This document shows positions 37,281-45,983 of a stretch of 64,000 nucleotides of DNA, one piece after another. Under the pieces are notes generated by a model. The model was given only the letters and a program-made list of their open reading frames with translations. It was not told where the DNA came from and made no database searches. The first letter of the stretch is position 1. Each line of letters begins with the position of its first letter. Source of the stretch: SZUA-229 sp036567985. GTDB taxonomy: Bacteria; Pseudomonadota; Gammaproteobacteria; SZUA-229. The position numbers and the translations under genes were made by a program. Location: NCBI GenBank assembly GCA_036567985.1, contig DATCTK010000089.1, positions 52,475 through 116,474 on the forward strand. Reading direction: 5' to 3'.

Positions 37281-38234
37281 ATGCAGACGATTGATGTATT
37301 TAACGGCGATGCCGATGGCATCTGTGCACTTCACCAGATGCGACTGGCAAAGCCGATGGACAGCCAGCTGGTCACCGGTGTCAAACGGGATATCAGCCTG
37401 TTAAAAAAAGTCCAGGCCAGTGCCGGTGACCAGCTGCTGGTGCTAGATATCTCACTGGACAAGAACCGCGACGAGTTGCTGTCCCTGCTCGACAAACAGG
37501 TAAAGGTTAAATACTTTGATCATCACTTTGCCGGTGATATACCACAAACCCCCGGTCTCACCGCCCATATCGACACCGACCCCAACACCTGCACCAGCCT
37601 GCTGGTAAACCAGCATCTTAATTCACAGTACCTCGCCTGGGCAGTCACCGCCGCCTTTGGTGACAACCTGCACGCCTCGGCACGCAACGCGGCCGAGCCA
37701 TTAAAGCTCAGCCAGAACCAACTCGACGCACTGGAATTACTCGGCACCTGTATTAACTACAACGGCTATGGCGCCACCCTGGATGATCTGATTTTCAGCC
37801 CCGAAGAGCTGTATAAAAAAATCAGACCCTATGCGGACCCGTTTGATTTTATTGCCGCAGACGAAAACTACCAGACCCTGGTGAATGGCTATCAGCAGGA
37901 CCTGGCCCGCGCCGAAGCCTGCCAGGCGGATTACCAGAGCAGCAGCCACAGCCTGACCGTATTGCCCGATGAAAAATGGGCGCGCCGCGTCAGTGGCGTG
38001 TATGCCAATGCACTGGCCACCGCCAATCCTGACCGCGCCCACGCCATGTTGACCCGCCAGGGTGACGACAGTTTTCTGGTGAGTGTACGTGCACCGCTGA
38101 ACAATAAAACCGGCGCCGACGAATTGTGCCGCCAGTTTGAAACCGGTGGCGGACGCAAGGCAGCGGCGGGGATTAACCGTTTACCCGTGAGTGACTATGA
38201 TCGCTTCCTGCGGAAATTTACCGAAGCCTTTTAA
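37281..38234 (+). CDS. DHH-family phosphoesterase
   Basis: 317 residues. DHH motifs: GDADGICALHQM at residues 8-19, VLDISLDKN, YFDHHFAGD and a C-terminal DHHA1-type glycine region GGGRKAAAGI. Members are metal-dependent exonucleases or cyclic-nucleotide/nanoRNA hydrolases (RecJ, NrnA, GdpP classes); it is too short for RecJ and lacks CBS or PAS, so an NrnA-like or unassigned role is possible. Monocistronic, followed by repeat modules and a terminator shared with purA. Confidence 0.87.
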   Translation: MQTIDVFNGDADGICALHQMRLAKPMDSQLVTGVKRDISLLKKVQASAGDQLLVLDISLDKNRDELLSLLDKQVKVKYFDHHFAGDIPQTPGLTAHIDTDPNTCTSLLVNQHLNSQYLAWAVTAAFGDNLHASARNAAEPLKLSQNQLDALELLGTCINYNGYGATLDDLIFSPEELYKKIRPYADPFDFIAADENYQTLVNGYQQDLARAEACQADYQSSSHSLTVLPDEKWARRVSGVYANALATANPDRAHAMLTRQGDDSFLVSVRAPLNNKTGADELCRQFETGGGRKAAAGINRLPVSDYDRFLRKFTEAF

Positions 38235-38607
38235 AAGCAAAGGAAACCGCAAATAAACGCGAATGAACGCAAATGCTTAATAAAATAATATTTTAATTGC
38301 GTTTATTTACGTACATTTATTCCGCACATCCTGTGCTCCACCCTTCGGGCAGTGCATTCGCACGTTCAAATTGCTCCTGCACTTTAATGCATTTTCTTTT
38401 TAGACTGTAGGTTGGGGTGACGCAGGAACCCCAACATAAACCGACAGTAGATATCATCGTTGGGGTTCCTGCGTCACCCCAACCTACAGATCGTTCAAGG
38501 ACGAACGACCAAAGGCGATGCACCTCCCTCTCGCAAAATACCGTACATCCTGTACATAACCGCTACCGGCGTCCTGCCTCTCGCGGAATACCGTACATCC
38601 TGTACAT
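38235..38607. repeat. Composite intergenic repeat island A
   Basis: About 370 bp of stacked repeat modules: AACGCGAAT/AACGCAAAT direct repeats (38248-38275); the TCC-centred palindrome block (38317-38385) with GCACATCCTGTGC at 38324-38336; an inverted pair of the GTAGGTTGGGGTGACGCAGG repeat (38405-38437 and 38459-38489); and two copies of the CTCGC(G/A)(G/A)AATACC module each carrying GTACATCCTGTAC (38543-38555, 38593-38605). The same modules recur at 48895-49263 and 63175-63616. Confidence 0.85.
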
Positions 38608-38646
38608 AAAAAAAGCCCTGACAGTTTTTCTGTCAGGGCTTTTTTA
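38608..38646. terminator. Bidirectional terminator, DHH gene / purA
   Basis: Stem GCCCTGACAG/CTGTCAGGGC around TTTTT, with A7 before and T6 after, between convergent genes. Strong intrinsic terminator for purA on the minus strand and usable on plus. Confidence 0.92.
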
Positions 38647-38668
38647 TACAACAAGAAACGCTGGAAAT

Positions 38669-39961
38669 TTATTCGTAAGGATTACGCAGCACGATGGTCT
38701 CATCACGCTCCGGGCCGGTTGAGATGATATCAATCGGCACACCCACCACTTCTTCCAGTCGATTGAGATAACTCAGTGCATTCTGAGGCAACTCATCCTT
38801 GCTGCGTACACCTACGGTTGATTCATCCCAGCCGGGCATTTCTTCAAACACCGGTTCGCACTGCTCAATCGCATCGGCACCGATCGGGGGTATCTGCAGA
38901 ATGTCACCCTTGTAGTTATACGAGGTGCAGATCTTCAGTGTTTTCAGGCCATCCAGTACATCCAGTTTGGTAATACATAAACCGGAAATACTGTTCACCT
39001 GTGCAGCACGGCGCAGGGCAACTGCATCGAACCAGCCACAACGGCGGCTGCGGCCGGTGGTTGCACCGAACTCATGACCCTTTTCACCCAGGTGCTGACC
39101 AATATCATCAAACAGCTCGGTGGGGAAAGGGCCGGCACCGACACGCGTGGTGTAGGCCTTGGTAATACCCAGGATATAATCCAGGTCACGGGGTCCCACA
39201 CCGGAACCGGTGCAGGCGCCGCCGGCGGTACAGTTGGATGAGGTGACATAGGGATAAGTACCCTGATCGATATCCAGCAGTGTGCCCTGCGCGCCTTCAA
39301 ACATGATATTGGCGCCGTTTTTGCGCAGGTTGGAGAGAATATCCGGGATGTCAGCGATCATGCCGATAATCTTATCGCGCATTCCCATGATTTCATCCAG
39401 CACGGTCTGGTAATCAACCGCATCCACTTTAAAGTAATGCACCAGTGCGTGGTTGTGGTATTCCATCACTTCTTTCAGCTTTTCCGCAAAGCTGTTTGCA
39501 TCTAGCAGATCACCCACGCGTAAACCGCGGCGTGACACCTTGTCCTCATAGGCTGGACCAATGCCACGTCCGGTGGTACCAATGGCTTTTTTACCACGGG
39601 CAATTTCACGCGCCTGATCCAGCGCCACGTGATAGGGCATAATCAGCGGACAGGCTTCGGAAATTTTCAGGCGTTTGGTAGCCGGCACACCCTGCTTCTC
39701 CAGCATGCTGATTTCTTCAAACAGTGCAGCAGGTGAAAGCACCACGCCGTTACCAATCAGGCACATGACGTTGTCACGCAATACGCCGGATGGCACCAGG
39801 TGCAGCACGGTGGTTTTGTCGCCAATCACCAGGGTATGACCCGCATTGTGACCACCCTGAAAACGAACCACGGCTGATGCGCGATCGGTTAACAGATCGA
39901 CAATCTTGCCTTTGCCTTCGTCGCCCCACTGGCTTCCAAGTACAACTACATTCTTACCCAT
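38669..39961 (-). CDS. purA: Adenylosuccinate synthetase
   Basis: 430 residues; GTP-dependent conversion of IMP and aspartate to adenylosuccinate. GSQWGDEGKGKIVDLL at residues 9-24, the IMP loop GGHNAGHTL, GTTGRGIGPAYEDK, the FEGAQGTLLDIDQGTYPYVTSSN segment and the C-terminal GPERDETI are normal. It closes the leftward run hfq...hisZ-purA and ends at a strong terminator. Confidence 0.97.
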   Translation of the reverse strand: MGKNVVVLGSQWGDEGKGKIVDLLTDRASAVVRFQGGHNAGHTLVIGDKTTVLHLVPSGVLRDNVMCLIGNGVVLSPAALFEEISMLEKQGVPATKRLKISEACPLIMPYHVALDQAREIARGKKAIGTTGRGIGPAYEDKVSRRGLRVGDLLDANSFAEKLKEVMEYHNHALVHYFKVDAVDYQTVLDEIMGMRDKIIGMIADIPDILSNLRKNGANIMFEGAQGTLLDIDQGTYPYVTSSNCTAGGACTGSGVGPRDLDYILGITKAYTTRVGAGPFPTELFDDIGQHLGEKGHEFGATTGRSRRCGWFDAVALRRAAQVNSISGLCITKLDVLDGLKTLKICTSYNYKGDILQIPPIGADAIEQCEPVFEEMPGWDESTVGVRSKDELPQNALSYLNRLEEVVGVPIDIISTGPERDETIVLRNPYE

Positions 39962-40111
39962 TCACTTATGCCTTTGTTGATGTTGACTGTCTGCTATTGC
40001 ATTCAATCGAGCTGCCCTGTTTCATTTCATGCTTTCTACAGCATGGCTGCTGAAACAATGCGTTGGTTAAAAATTAAATTTCAGTAAAGCCTGCCCTGCG
40101 TAATCCGGCGC

Positions 40112-41317
40112 TCATTTAACAACCCATTCGCCGTCCAGGTTAATCAATGCACGATTACAGCCCAGCTCACTGGCATCACCCTGCTGACCCGGTAGTGACT
40201 GGATTACCGTTTCACCCTGCGCGCGCAGGTTACGGATTTTTGCCCAGAGTGAGCTATCGTCCTGGGTCGTGGACAGCGCCGGTGCCAGAATCGCATCATC
40301 GGTTAAACGGTTCGATGTATAGTTCGACAGATTGAGCAGGGTTTTTAAATCGGTGCTGAAACCAGTCGCCGGGCGCGCACGACCAAACACCTTTCCGATG
40401 TCATCATAACGACCACCGCGGGCAATTTCCTGACCCTCACCTGTGGTATAGGCGGCGAATAATAAACCGGTATGGTAGTGATAACCGCGCAGTTCCGATA
40501 AATCAAAATGAATTGACACGTCACTGACCCGTGTTTTAAACAGGGTCACGGCGTTTTGCAGATAGTTCAGCGCGTCTTTCACCTCATCATCCGCCTCCGC
40601 AAAGGCTTCACTGGCACGTTGCAAACACTCTTCGCCACCGTGTAACTCCGGTAGCAGGTTGAGCATGTCCGCAATCGGCTGTGGCAGTTTCTGCTCCTGA
40701 ATAAACGCCTGTATTTCCGGAATCGCCTTACGTTGCATCATTTCAAACAGCGCTGCTTCCTGTTCGCGATTAAAACCGGCCTGTTTGCTCAGGCCGCGAT
40801 AGATACCCACGTGGCCAATATCAATATACAGTGTGTCGATACGGGCGGCGTTCAGTGTTTCCACCATCAGGCACAGCACTTCCACGTCACTTTCTATGCC
40901 ACCGTGGCCATAGAGTTCAACCCCGGCCTGGAACGGACTACGGCTGCTACCAAAACCATCGGACAGGGTGTGCAACACGGTTCCCATATAACACAGACGA
41001 TTGGGCGCCTCGGTTTTCAGGCGGTGCGCATCAATGCGCGCAACCTGCGGTGTCATATCCGCACGCAACCCCATGGAACGCCCCGTGAGCTGATCGATCA
41101 ACTTGAAGGTCTGCAGATCCAGATCGTAACCGGTGCCAGTTAACAGCGATTCAAGAAACTCGATCATCGGTGGCATCACCAGCTGGTATCCCCAGCTTGC
41201 ATAGATATCCAGCAGCTGGCGCCGCAGCGATTCAAGCCGTGCGGCATCTGCCGGCAGGGCTTCTTCTATGCCCTGGGGTAATAACCACTGATTGTTTGTA
41301 AGGCCCTTTTTTATCAT
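40112..41317 (-). CDS. hisZ: ATP phosphoribosyltransferase regulatory subunit
   Basis: 401 residues, a HisRS-like fold without tRNA synthetase function. It opens WLLPQGIEEALPADAARLESLRR and has MGLRADMTPQVARIDAHRL and ARGGRYDDIGKVFGRARPATGF. HisZ pairs with a short HisG, not in the window, to start histidine synthesis. The hisZ-purA adjacency is common in gammaproteobacteria, which supports the call over HisS, which would carry a C-terminal anticodon domain. Confidence 0.93.
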   Translation of the reverse strand: MIKKGLTNNQWLLPQGIEEALPADAARLESLRRQLLDIYASWGYQLVMPPMIEFLESLLTGTGYDLDLQTFKLIDQLTGRSMGLRADMTPQVARIDAHRLKTEAPNRLCYMGTVLHTLSDGFGSSRSPFQAGVELYGHGGIESDVEVLCLMVETLNAARIDTLYIDIGHVGIYRGLSKQAGFNREQEAALFEMMQRKAIPEIQAFIQEQKLPQPIADMLNLLPELHGGEECLQRASEAFAEADDEVKDALNYLQNAVTLFKTRVSDVSIHFDLSELRGYHYHTGLLFAAYTTGEGQEIARGGRYDDIGKVFGRARPATGFSTDLKTLLNLSNYTSNRLTDDAILAPALSTTQDDSSLWAKIRNLRAQGETVIQSLPGQQGDASELGCNRALINLDGEWVVK

Positions 41318-41344
41318 GTGTAAATCACGCTTTTCTAAATCGGT

Positions 41345-41536
41345 TTATCGCATCAGGTAAAGCAGTATAACGCCAAGCAACATACTGGCTATGCCAATCA
41401 TGCGTAAGCTTTTATCCGGCAACTGTGCCGCCTGCAACATGGTATTGCGCCAGTTTTTCGGGCTGATAAACGGCATAATACCTTCAATTACCAGCACCAG
41501 TGCTAACGCACTCAGTAAATCGCTCCAGGCTATCAT
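41345..41536 (-). CDS. DUF2065 small membrane protein (YjeT-like)
   Basis: 63 residues with two helices (LLSALALVLVIEGIMPFI and IGIASMLLGVILLYLMR) and the conserved PKNWR segment between. Usually encoded just after hflC, as here; function unknown. It lies after the hflC terminator and 27 bases before hisZ, so it is transcribed with hisZ-purA. Confidence 0.9.
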   Translation of the reverse strand: MIAWSDLLSALALVLVIEGIMPFISPKNWRNTMLQAAQLPDKSLRMIGIASMLLGVILLYLMR

Positions 41537-41602
41537 TGTTCACTCATCGTTGGCTGTTTAGCCGCACTGTTACAGCTGCGATTGATGTCAAATACGCATC
41601 CT

Positions 41603-41636
41603 GCCTCTCGCGAAATACCGCATATCCATATGCATA
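41603..41636. repeat. Single CTCGCGAAATACC module with palindrome
   Basis: CTCTCGCGAAATACC is followed by palindrome GCATATCCATATGC (41620-41633) and a run of A that starts the hflC terminator. Same module as in the islands at 38.5 kb and 63.5 kb. Confidence 0.75.
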
Positions 41637-41668
41637 AAAAAGCCGGACGGATTGGCCCGGCTTTTTTG
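41636..41668 (-). terminator. Terminator of hflKC
   Basis: AAAAAGCCGG and CCGGCTTTTT form a stem of about 10 bp, 14 bases after the hflC stop, with T-tracts on both strands. Confidence 0.85.
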
Positions 41669-41681
41669 TGCTGACATACAA

Positions 41682-42554
41682 TTACTGTTTTGTGCCTGCC
41701 GGATTCTTCAGGTATCTAAAGAATTCTGAATCAGGCTCAATCAGCATCAGATCACCTTTACTCGAGAAGGTGTTTTTATAGGCTTCCATACTTCTGTAGA
41801 AACGATAAAAATCACGATCCCGATTATAGGCCTTGGCATATACCTCGGCCGCCAGTGCATCACCCTCACCGCGAATTGACTGTGCATCACGGTAGGCTTC
41901 CGCTACCAGTACACGGCTTTGTGCATCGGCATCGGCGCGAATACGGGTTGCCATTTCCTCACCCTTGGAGCGGTTTTCACGTGCTTCACGTTCACGCTCT
42001 GTGCGCATACGGGCGAACACGTTCTGGCTGATCTTGTCCGGGAAGTCGACGCGCTTGATACGCACATCCACAATCTCGATACCGAACTCATCGGTTTTTT
42101 CATCGATATTGCTGGCCAGCACACGCATGATCTGCGAGCGATCCTGGGCAATCACTTCCTGCACGGTGCGCTTGGCAAATTCATTACGCAAGCCATCGTC
42201 CACCATGCGGTAGATCAGAGACACTGCGTTCTGTTCACGACCACCGGATGTGGAGGTAAAGTATTTCTCTTCATCGGAAATACGCCATTGCACGAATGAA
42301 TCCACCACCATGTATTTCTGTTCCTTGGTAAGAAACTGCACAGGGCGCTGGTCGATGGTCATGGTGCGTCCATCGAGTTTTTTCACTTCGTTAAACGGAA
42401 ACGGCAGTTTGAAATGCAGACCCGGCTCAAACCCGGTTTTTTCAATCTTGCCGAAGGCCATTAAAATCGCTTTTTCCCGCTCATCCACAAAGAAGGTGCA
42501 GGTATAGGCCACAACAGCGATAACGACTGCAATAATACCAATCAGCTTATTCAT
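41682..42554 (-). CDS. hflC: FtsH protease modulator HflC
   Basis: 290 residues. N-terminal membrane anchor (IGIIAVVIAVVAYTCTFFV), then a band-7/SPFH domain (EKTGFEPGLHFKLPFPFNEVKKLDGR, FVQWRISD) and a charged helical segment rich in Arg/Glu. With HflK it forms a large periplasmic-side complex that restrains the FtsH protease. Start overlaps the hflK stop by one base (TAATG), so the two are translationally coupled. Confidence 0.96.
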   Translation of the reverse strand: MNKLIGIIAVVIAVVAYTCTFFVDEREKAILMAFGKIEKTGFEPGLHFKLPFPFNEVKKLDGRTMTIDQRPVQFLTKEQKYMVVDSFVQWRISDEEKYFTSTSGGREQNAVSLIYRMVDDGLRNEFAKRTVQEVIAQDRSQIMRVLASNIDEKTDEFGIEIVDVRIKRVDFPDKISQNVFARMRTEREREARENRSKGEEMATRIRADADAQSRVLVAEAYRDAQSIRGEGDALAAEVYAKAYNRDRDFYRFYRSMEAYKNTFSSKGDLMLIEPDSEFFRYLKNPAGTKQ

Positions 42555-43699
42555 TATCTGGTCTCCCTGCTACGCGAATCACGGGTTCTTAAATCATCAA
42601 CATTGAAATCAACATTGCGCGACTGATCCGTGGTGCGACCGGTGCTGGCTGTACCATCCCGGGTCACTGTGCGATTCTCCAGTATCTTGTCCAGCGGCAG
42701 GTACATCATATTGTTTCCGCCTTCTACATCAACCATCACCTTGTTTGCCTGTGACAGTACCGACTCGATACTCTCCAGGTAAATACGGTCACGGGTTACC
42801 CCGGGCGCCTTGCGGAACTCGGCATAGAGTTTATTGAAACGTTGCGCATCACCTTCTGCGCGGGCCACCATTTCCTGCTTATAGGCATTGGCTTCTTCCA
42901 GCATCTCCGCAGCTCGACCACGTGCACGTGGCAAGATTTCATTGCGATAGGCTTCCGCCTGGTTTTTCAGTTTCACCTCGTCTTCTTTCGACTGGGTTAC
43001 ATCGTCAAACGCGGCCTTAACCGGCTCAGGTGGCTTGGCTTCCTGCATATTAACGCGGACGATGCGAATGCCTGAATCATAGCCATCCAGCACCTGCTGT
43101 AATGTATCCTTGGTATTCAACGCAATGTCTTCACGACCATCACCGAACACATAATCCATGGTGCTCTGACCCACATGCTGGCGCAGACCGCTTTCCGTGG
43201 TATTGGTGAGTGAAGTCACGGGGCTGCGCAGGTTAAACAGAAATTTTTCTGCTTCAGCAATTTGATACTGTACGGTGATTTCAATATCAATAATGTTCTG
43301 GTCCTGGGTCAACATGGTGCTTTTGTGCGCATATTCCTGAATATTGCTCACATCCACTTTCAGAACTTTCTCAATCGGGGGGGGAAGGTGCCAGTGCAGG
43401 CCGGCATCAACGGTATTAACGTGTTCACCGAAACGCAGCACCACACCGCGCTCGGCTTCGCCGACTTTGTAAACACCGGTGAGTGCCCAGATAACCAGGC
43501 CGATTACCAGCAGTGCAATAATACCGCTAGAGCCCATACTGGGGCCATTACGACCGCCGCCTGAGCCGGAACCGCCGAACAGGCCGTTCAGCTTTTTCAT
43601 GAATTTATTGAAAACTTCATCAAGATCCGGTGGACCCTGATTATTTCCGCGATTGCCCCATGGGTCTTTATTGTTTCCACCCGGCTCATTCCAAGCCAT
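42554..43699 (-). CDS. hflK: FtsH protease modulator HflK
   Basis: 381 residues. Gly/Asn-rich cytoplasmic N-terminus (WNEPGGNNKDPWGNRGNNQGPPDLDEV), then a membrane helix (IIALLVIGLVIWALTGVY) and the SPFH domain (ERGVVLRFGEHVNTVDAGLHW). Partner of HflC. Between hflX and hflC in the usual order. Confidence 0.96.
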   Translation of the reverse strand: MAWNEPGGNNKDPWGNRGNNQGPPDLDEVFNKFMKKLNGLFGGSGSGGGRNGPSMGSSGIIALLVIGLVIWALTGVYKVGEAERGVVLRFGEHVNTVDAGLHWHLPPPIEKVLKVDVSNIQEYAHKSTMLTQDQNIIDIEITVQYQIAEAEKFLFNLRSPVTSLTNTTESGLRQHVGQSTMDYVFGDGREDIALNTKDTLQQVLDGYDSGIRIVRVNMQEAKPPEPVKAAFDDVTQSKEDEVKLKNQAEAYRNEILPRARGRAAEMLEEANAYKQEMVARAEGDAQRFNKLYAEFRKAPGVTRDRIYLESIESVLSQANKVMVDVEGGNNMMYLPLDKILENRTVTRDGTASTGRTTDQSRNVDFNVDDLRTRDSRSRETR

Positions 43700-43810
43700 T
43701 AGCGACTCCAGCGTTTGCTTATTGAAAGATTGCGGATTGTAACCCGTCTGTTACGGAAACAGAAGACCGCCAGACATCTGTGATCGGCCAATTTTAGCGC
43801 GACCCGCAGG

Positions 43811-45139
43811 CTATTCGTTACTGGCGCGCATCCAGTCTTCCTGTGGCGCCCTGTAGTCGGCGGGTAACACCAGCTGCTGTGGCACAGACTCGCGACTCAC
43901 CATTTGCATCAGATCCCGGTAAGACACATTAAGCTGCAGGATAAACTGTCCGTTCTCGTCAATGTGCTCGTCTTCCACCGCATTGATACCAAATAACAGC
44001 GCCCGCACCCGGGCATCTGCCGGTGACAGGCGGATTTCACCGCGCACCAGGTCCTGCTTGAAGTAATCAGCCAGCACTTCATGGATCAGTTCCAGTCCCT
44101 GGCGGTTTATAGCCGACACCCAGATGCGTTTCACCTGCCCCTGCTCGTCGCGGTCAATCCGCGGCTGCATTTCCAGGCGGTCGATCTTGTTCATAATCTG
44201 GATTTGCGGCACATCCTGGGCACCGATTTCGTGTAACACAGTCTCCACCGCCTCGATATTGTCGAGACGCATGTCATCGGAGGCGTCGATAATGTGAAAC
44301 AGCAGGTGTGCCTGCTCAGTTTCCTGCAGCGTGGAACGGAATGACTCCACCAGGTCATGGGGCAGATGACGGATAAAACCCACCGTGTCCGCCAGAATTA
44401 CCGAACTGCCATCATCCAGGTGCAATTTGCGCAGGGTCGGGTCCAGGGTGGCGAACAGCTGGTCCTGGGCATAGACATCGGCATCGGTGAGGGCATTAAA
44501 CAGGGTTGATTTACCAGCGTTGGTATAGCCGACAAATGCCACCGTAGGCACTTCCGCCTTACGCCGTGATGAACGCCCCTGCTCCCGCTGTTTACGCACC
44601 TTTTCCAGGCGTTTATTGATCTGCTTGATGCGCGCGCCGAGCAGTCGGCGGTCGGTTTCCAGCTGGGTTTCACCGGGACCCCGTAAGCCGATACCACCCT
44701 TTTGCCGTTCAAGGTGGGTCCAGCCACGGATCAGGCGGGTTGACAGGTGCTTGAGCTGTGCCAGTTCCACCTGCAATTTACCTTCAAAGGTACGCGCACG
44801 CTGCGAAAAGATATCCAGGATCAGCCCGGTGCGATCCAGCACCCGGCACTTGAACAGTGCTTCCAGGTTACGTTCCTGGGACGGACTCAGTGAATGGTTA
44901 AATAGCACCAGCTCGATGCCTTCAGCTTCCACCAGCTCAGCGATTTCCGCAGCCTTGCCACGGCCGACAAAGTATTTGGCATCCGGCGCATGGCGGCGGC
45001 TGGTGACGATGTCCCTGACTTCGGCGCCGGCGGACTTCGCCAGTTCTTCAAACTCGGAAATATACTCACGCTGCTGCTCGGTATTGAAATCGACGTGAAC
45101 CAGTATGGCCAGTTCACCAATGGATGGGCGTTCGAACAA
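43811..45139 (-). CDS. hflX: Ribosome-associated GTPase HflX
   Basis: 442 residues. HflX N-terminal domain (LVHVDFNTEQQREY, VGRGKAAEIAEL), the coiled GERRLLGARIKQINKRLEKV-like helix and a G domain with GYTNAGKSTLFN (G1), DTVGFIRHLPHDLVE (G3), NKID (G4). It splits or rescues stalled ribosomes under stress. Fourth in the miaA-hfq-hflX-hflKC set, separated from hfq by 268 bases that contain a possible hairpin and promoter. Confidence 0.96.
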   Translation of the reverse strand: MFERPSIGELAILVHVDFNTEQQREYISEFEELAKSAGAEVRDIVTSRRHAPDAKYFVGRGKAAEIAELVEAEGIELVLFNHSLSPSQERNLEALFKCRVLDRTGLILDIFSQRARTFEGKLQVELAQLKHLSTRLIRGWTHLERQKGGIGLRGPGETQLETDRRLLGARIKQINKRLEKVRKQREQGRSSRRKAEVPTVAFVGYTNAGKSTLFNALTDADVYAQDQLFATLDPTLRKLHLDDGSSVILADTVGFIRHLPHDLVESFRSTLQETEQAHLLFHIIDASDDMRLDNIEAVETVLHEIGAQDVPQIQIMNKIDRLEMQPRIDRDEQGQVKRIWVSAINRQGLELIHEVLADYFKQDLVRGEIRLSPADARVRALLFGINAVEDEHIDENGQFILQLNVSYRDLMQMVSRESVPQQLVLPADYRAPQEDWMRASNE

Positions 45140-45274
45140 GATAATCTCTTATAGGTTGAGTCAGCTTACAGGGCGGCAAAACCGGCTTTCGGCCTGCCAT
45201 TAGTTGTTACAACGGCACTCGCCGCTGAGGCTTATACAGACAGCACCATTCTGGCCGTTCCGTATACTTAAAAA

Positions 45275-45302
45275 ATTATATAACGCAAAACGGCTGTTCC
45301 AA
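45275..45302 (-). promoter_or_regulatory. Candidate sigma70 promoter for hflX
   Basis: On the minus strand TTGGAA (45297-45302) and TATAAT (45275-45280) are 16 bases apart. The -35 box lies inside the hairpin at 45287-45331. The start codon of hflX is 135 bases downstream. Inference from consensus only. Confidence 0.4.
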
Positions 45303-45333
45303 AGCTAATTAAAGCAGAAGGGAACAGCCGTTT
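45289..45333 (-). terminator. Hairpin between hfq and hflX
   Basis: Stem AACGGCTGTTCC with GGAACAGCCGTT around a 20-base loop, 75 bases after the hfq stop, followed on the minus strand by TTTTGCG. It could end hfq transcripts in part; the T-run is weak. Confidence 0.5.
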
Positions 45334-45407
45334 GGCAGTCTGAACACGGTCAGGCATGGCATCAGCATTTACTGTTACCACCATGCCGCATTATGTTGTC
45401 TCAGGGC

Positions 45408-45665
45408 CTAAATATTACCCGGCCCTGCCTCATGCTCATCTTCATGGTTATTGGCCCAGCGCACCGGTCTGGCCGGCACGATGGTGGATATTGCGTGCTT
45501 GTAAACCATCTGGCTTACCGTATTACGCAGCATCACCGCGAACTGGTCAAAGGATTCAACCTGGCCTTGCAGCTTAATACCGTTTACAAGGTAAATTGAA
45601 ACTGGAACACGTTCCTTACGTAATGCATTCAAGAAGGGTTCTTGTAATGATTGCCCTTTTGGCAT
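45408..45665 (-). CDS. hfq: RNA chaperone Hfq
   Basis: 85 residues. Sm fold with Sm1 (SIYLVNGIKLQGQVESFDQF) and Sm2 (YKHAISTIVPARPV), N-terminal GQSLQEPFLNALRKERVPV, and an acidic tail HEDEHEAGPGNI. Pairs small RNAs with mRNAs. GGGAG ribosome site upstream of the ATG. Its upstream gap to miaA contains MITE 2, which makes the gap unusually long. Confidence 0.97.
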   Translation of the reverse strand: MPKGQSLQEPFLNALRKERVPVSIYLVNGIKLQGQVESFDQFAVMLRNTVSQMVYKHAISTIVPARPVRWANNHEDEHEAGPGNI

Positions 45666-45832
45666 GGTTGCTCTCCCAACATTTTGTTGTAGTTATAAAC
45701 CCACATGCACAATCACTGCATGTAAAAAATATTCATTTCCTTAATCGCCATATGGCGACAGCAAAACCGATTTCAAGTCAGCCATCCGGCTAAATTAGCA
45801 AATCGACCGGTTTTCCCTGAATATCAATTTAA

Positions 45833-45983
45833 GTAAACGCTGTGTTAAACAGTGTTTACTTGGCAGCACACGGATGTGCTGCCATTTTCAATCACCTAAG
45901 TGGTTGAAAATGGAGAAAAATAAAAATCGCATTTTTATTTTGCGTGCTCTGAGAATTCCGGGACGGAATTATTCAGTGCTTAC
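45833..45983 (-). mobile_element. 151-bp MITE-like element 2, at the miaA stop codon
   Basis: Ends GTAAGCACTGAATAA (minus strand, from 45983) and GTAAACGCTGTG (from 45833), with YTAR flanks CTAA (45984-45987) and TTAA (45829-45832). The length equals that of element 1 at 8951-9101 and the hairpins occur in the same order: AATTCCG/GGA/CGGAATT (45954-45970), an AT stem with ATAAAAATCGC (about 45919-45941), a 14-bp stem CCATTTTCAATCAC with one wobble (45882-45913), GGCAGCACA/CGGA/TGTGCTGCC (45862-45883), and the end hairpin. Stem sequences differ from element 1 by paired changes, so structure is conserved more than sequence. The miaA stop codon TAG lies in the target site. Confidence 0.8.
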
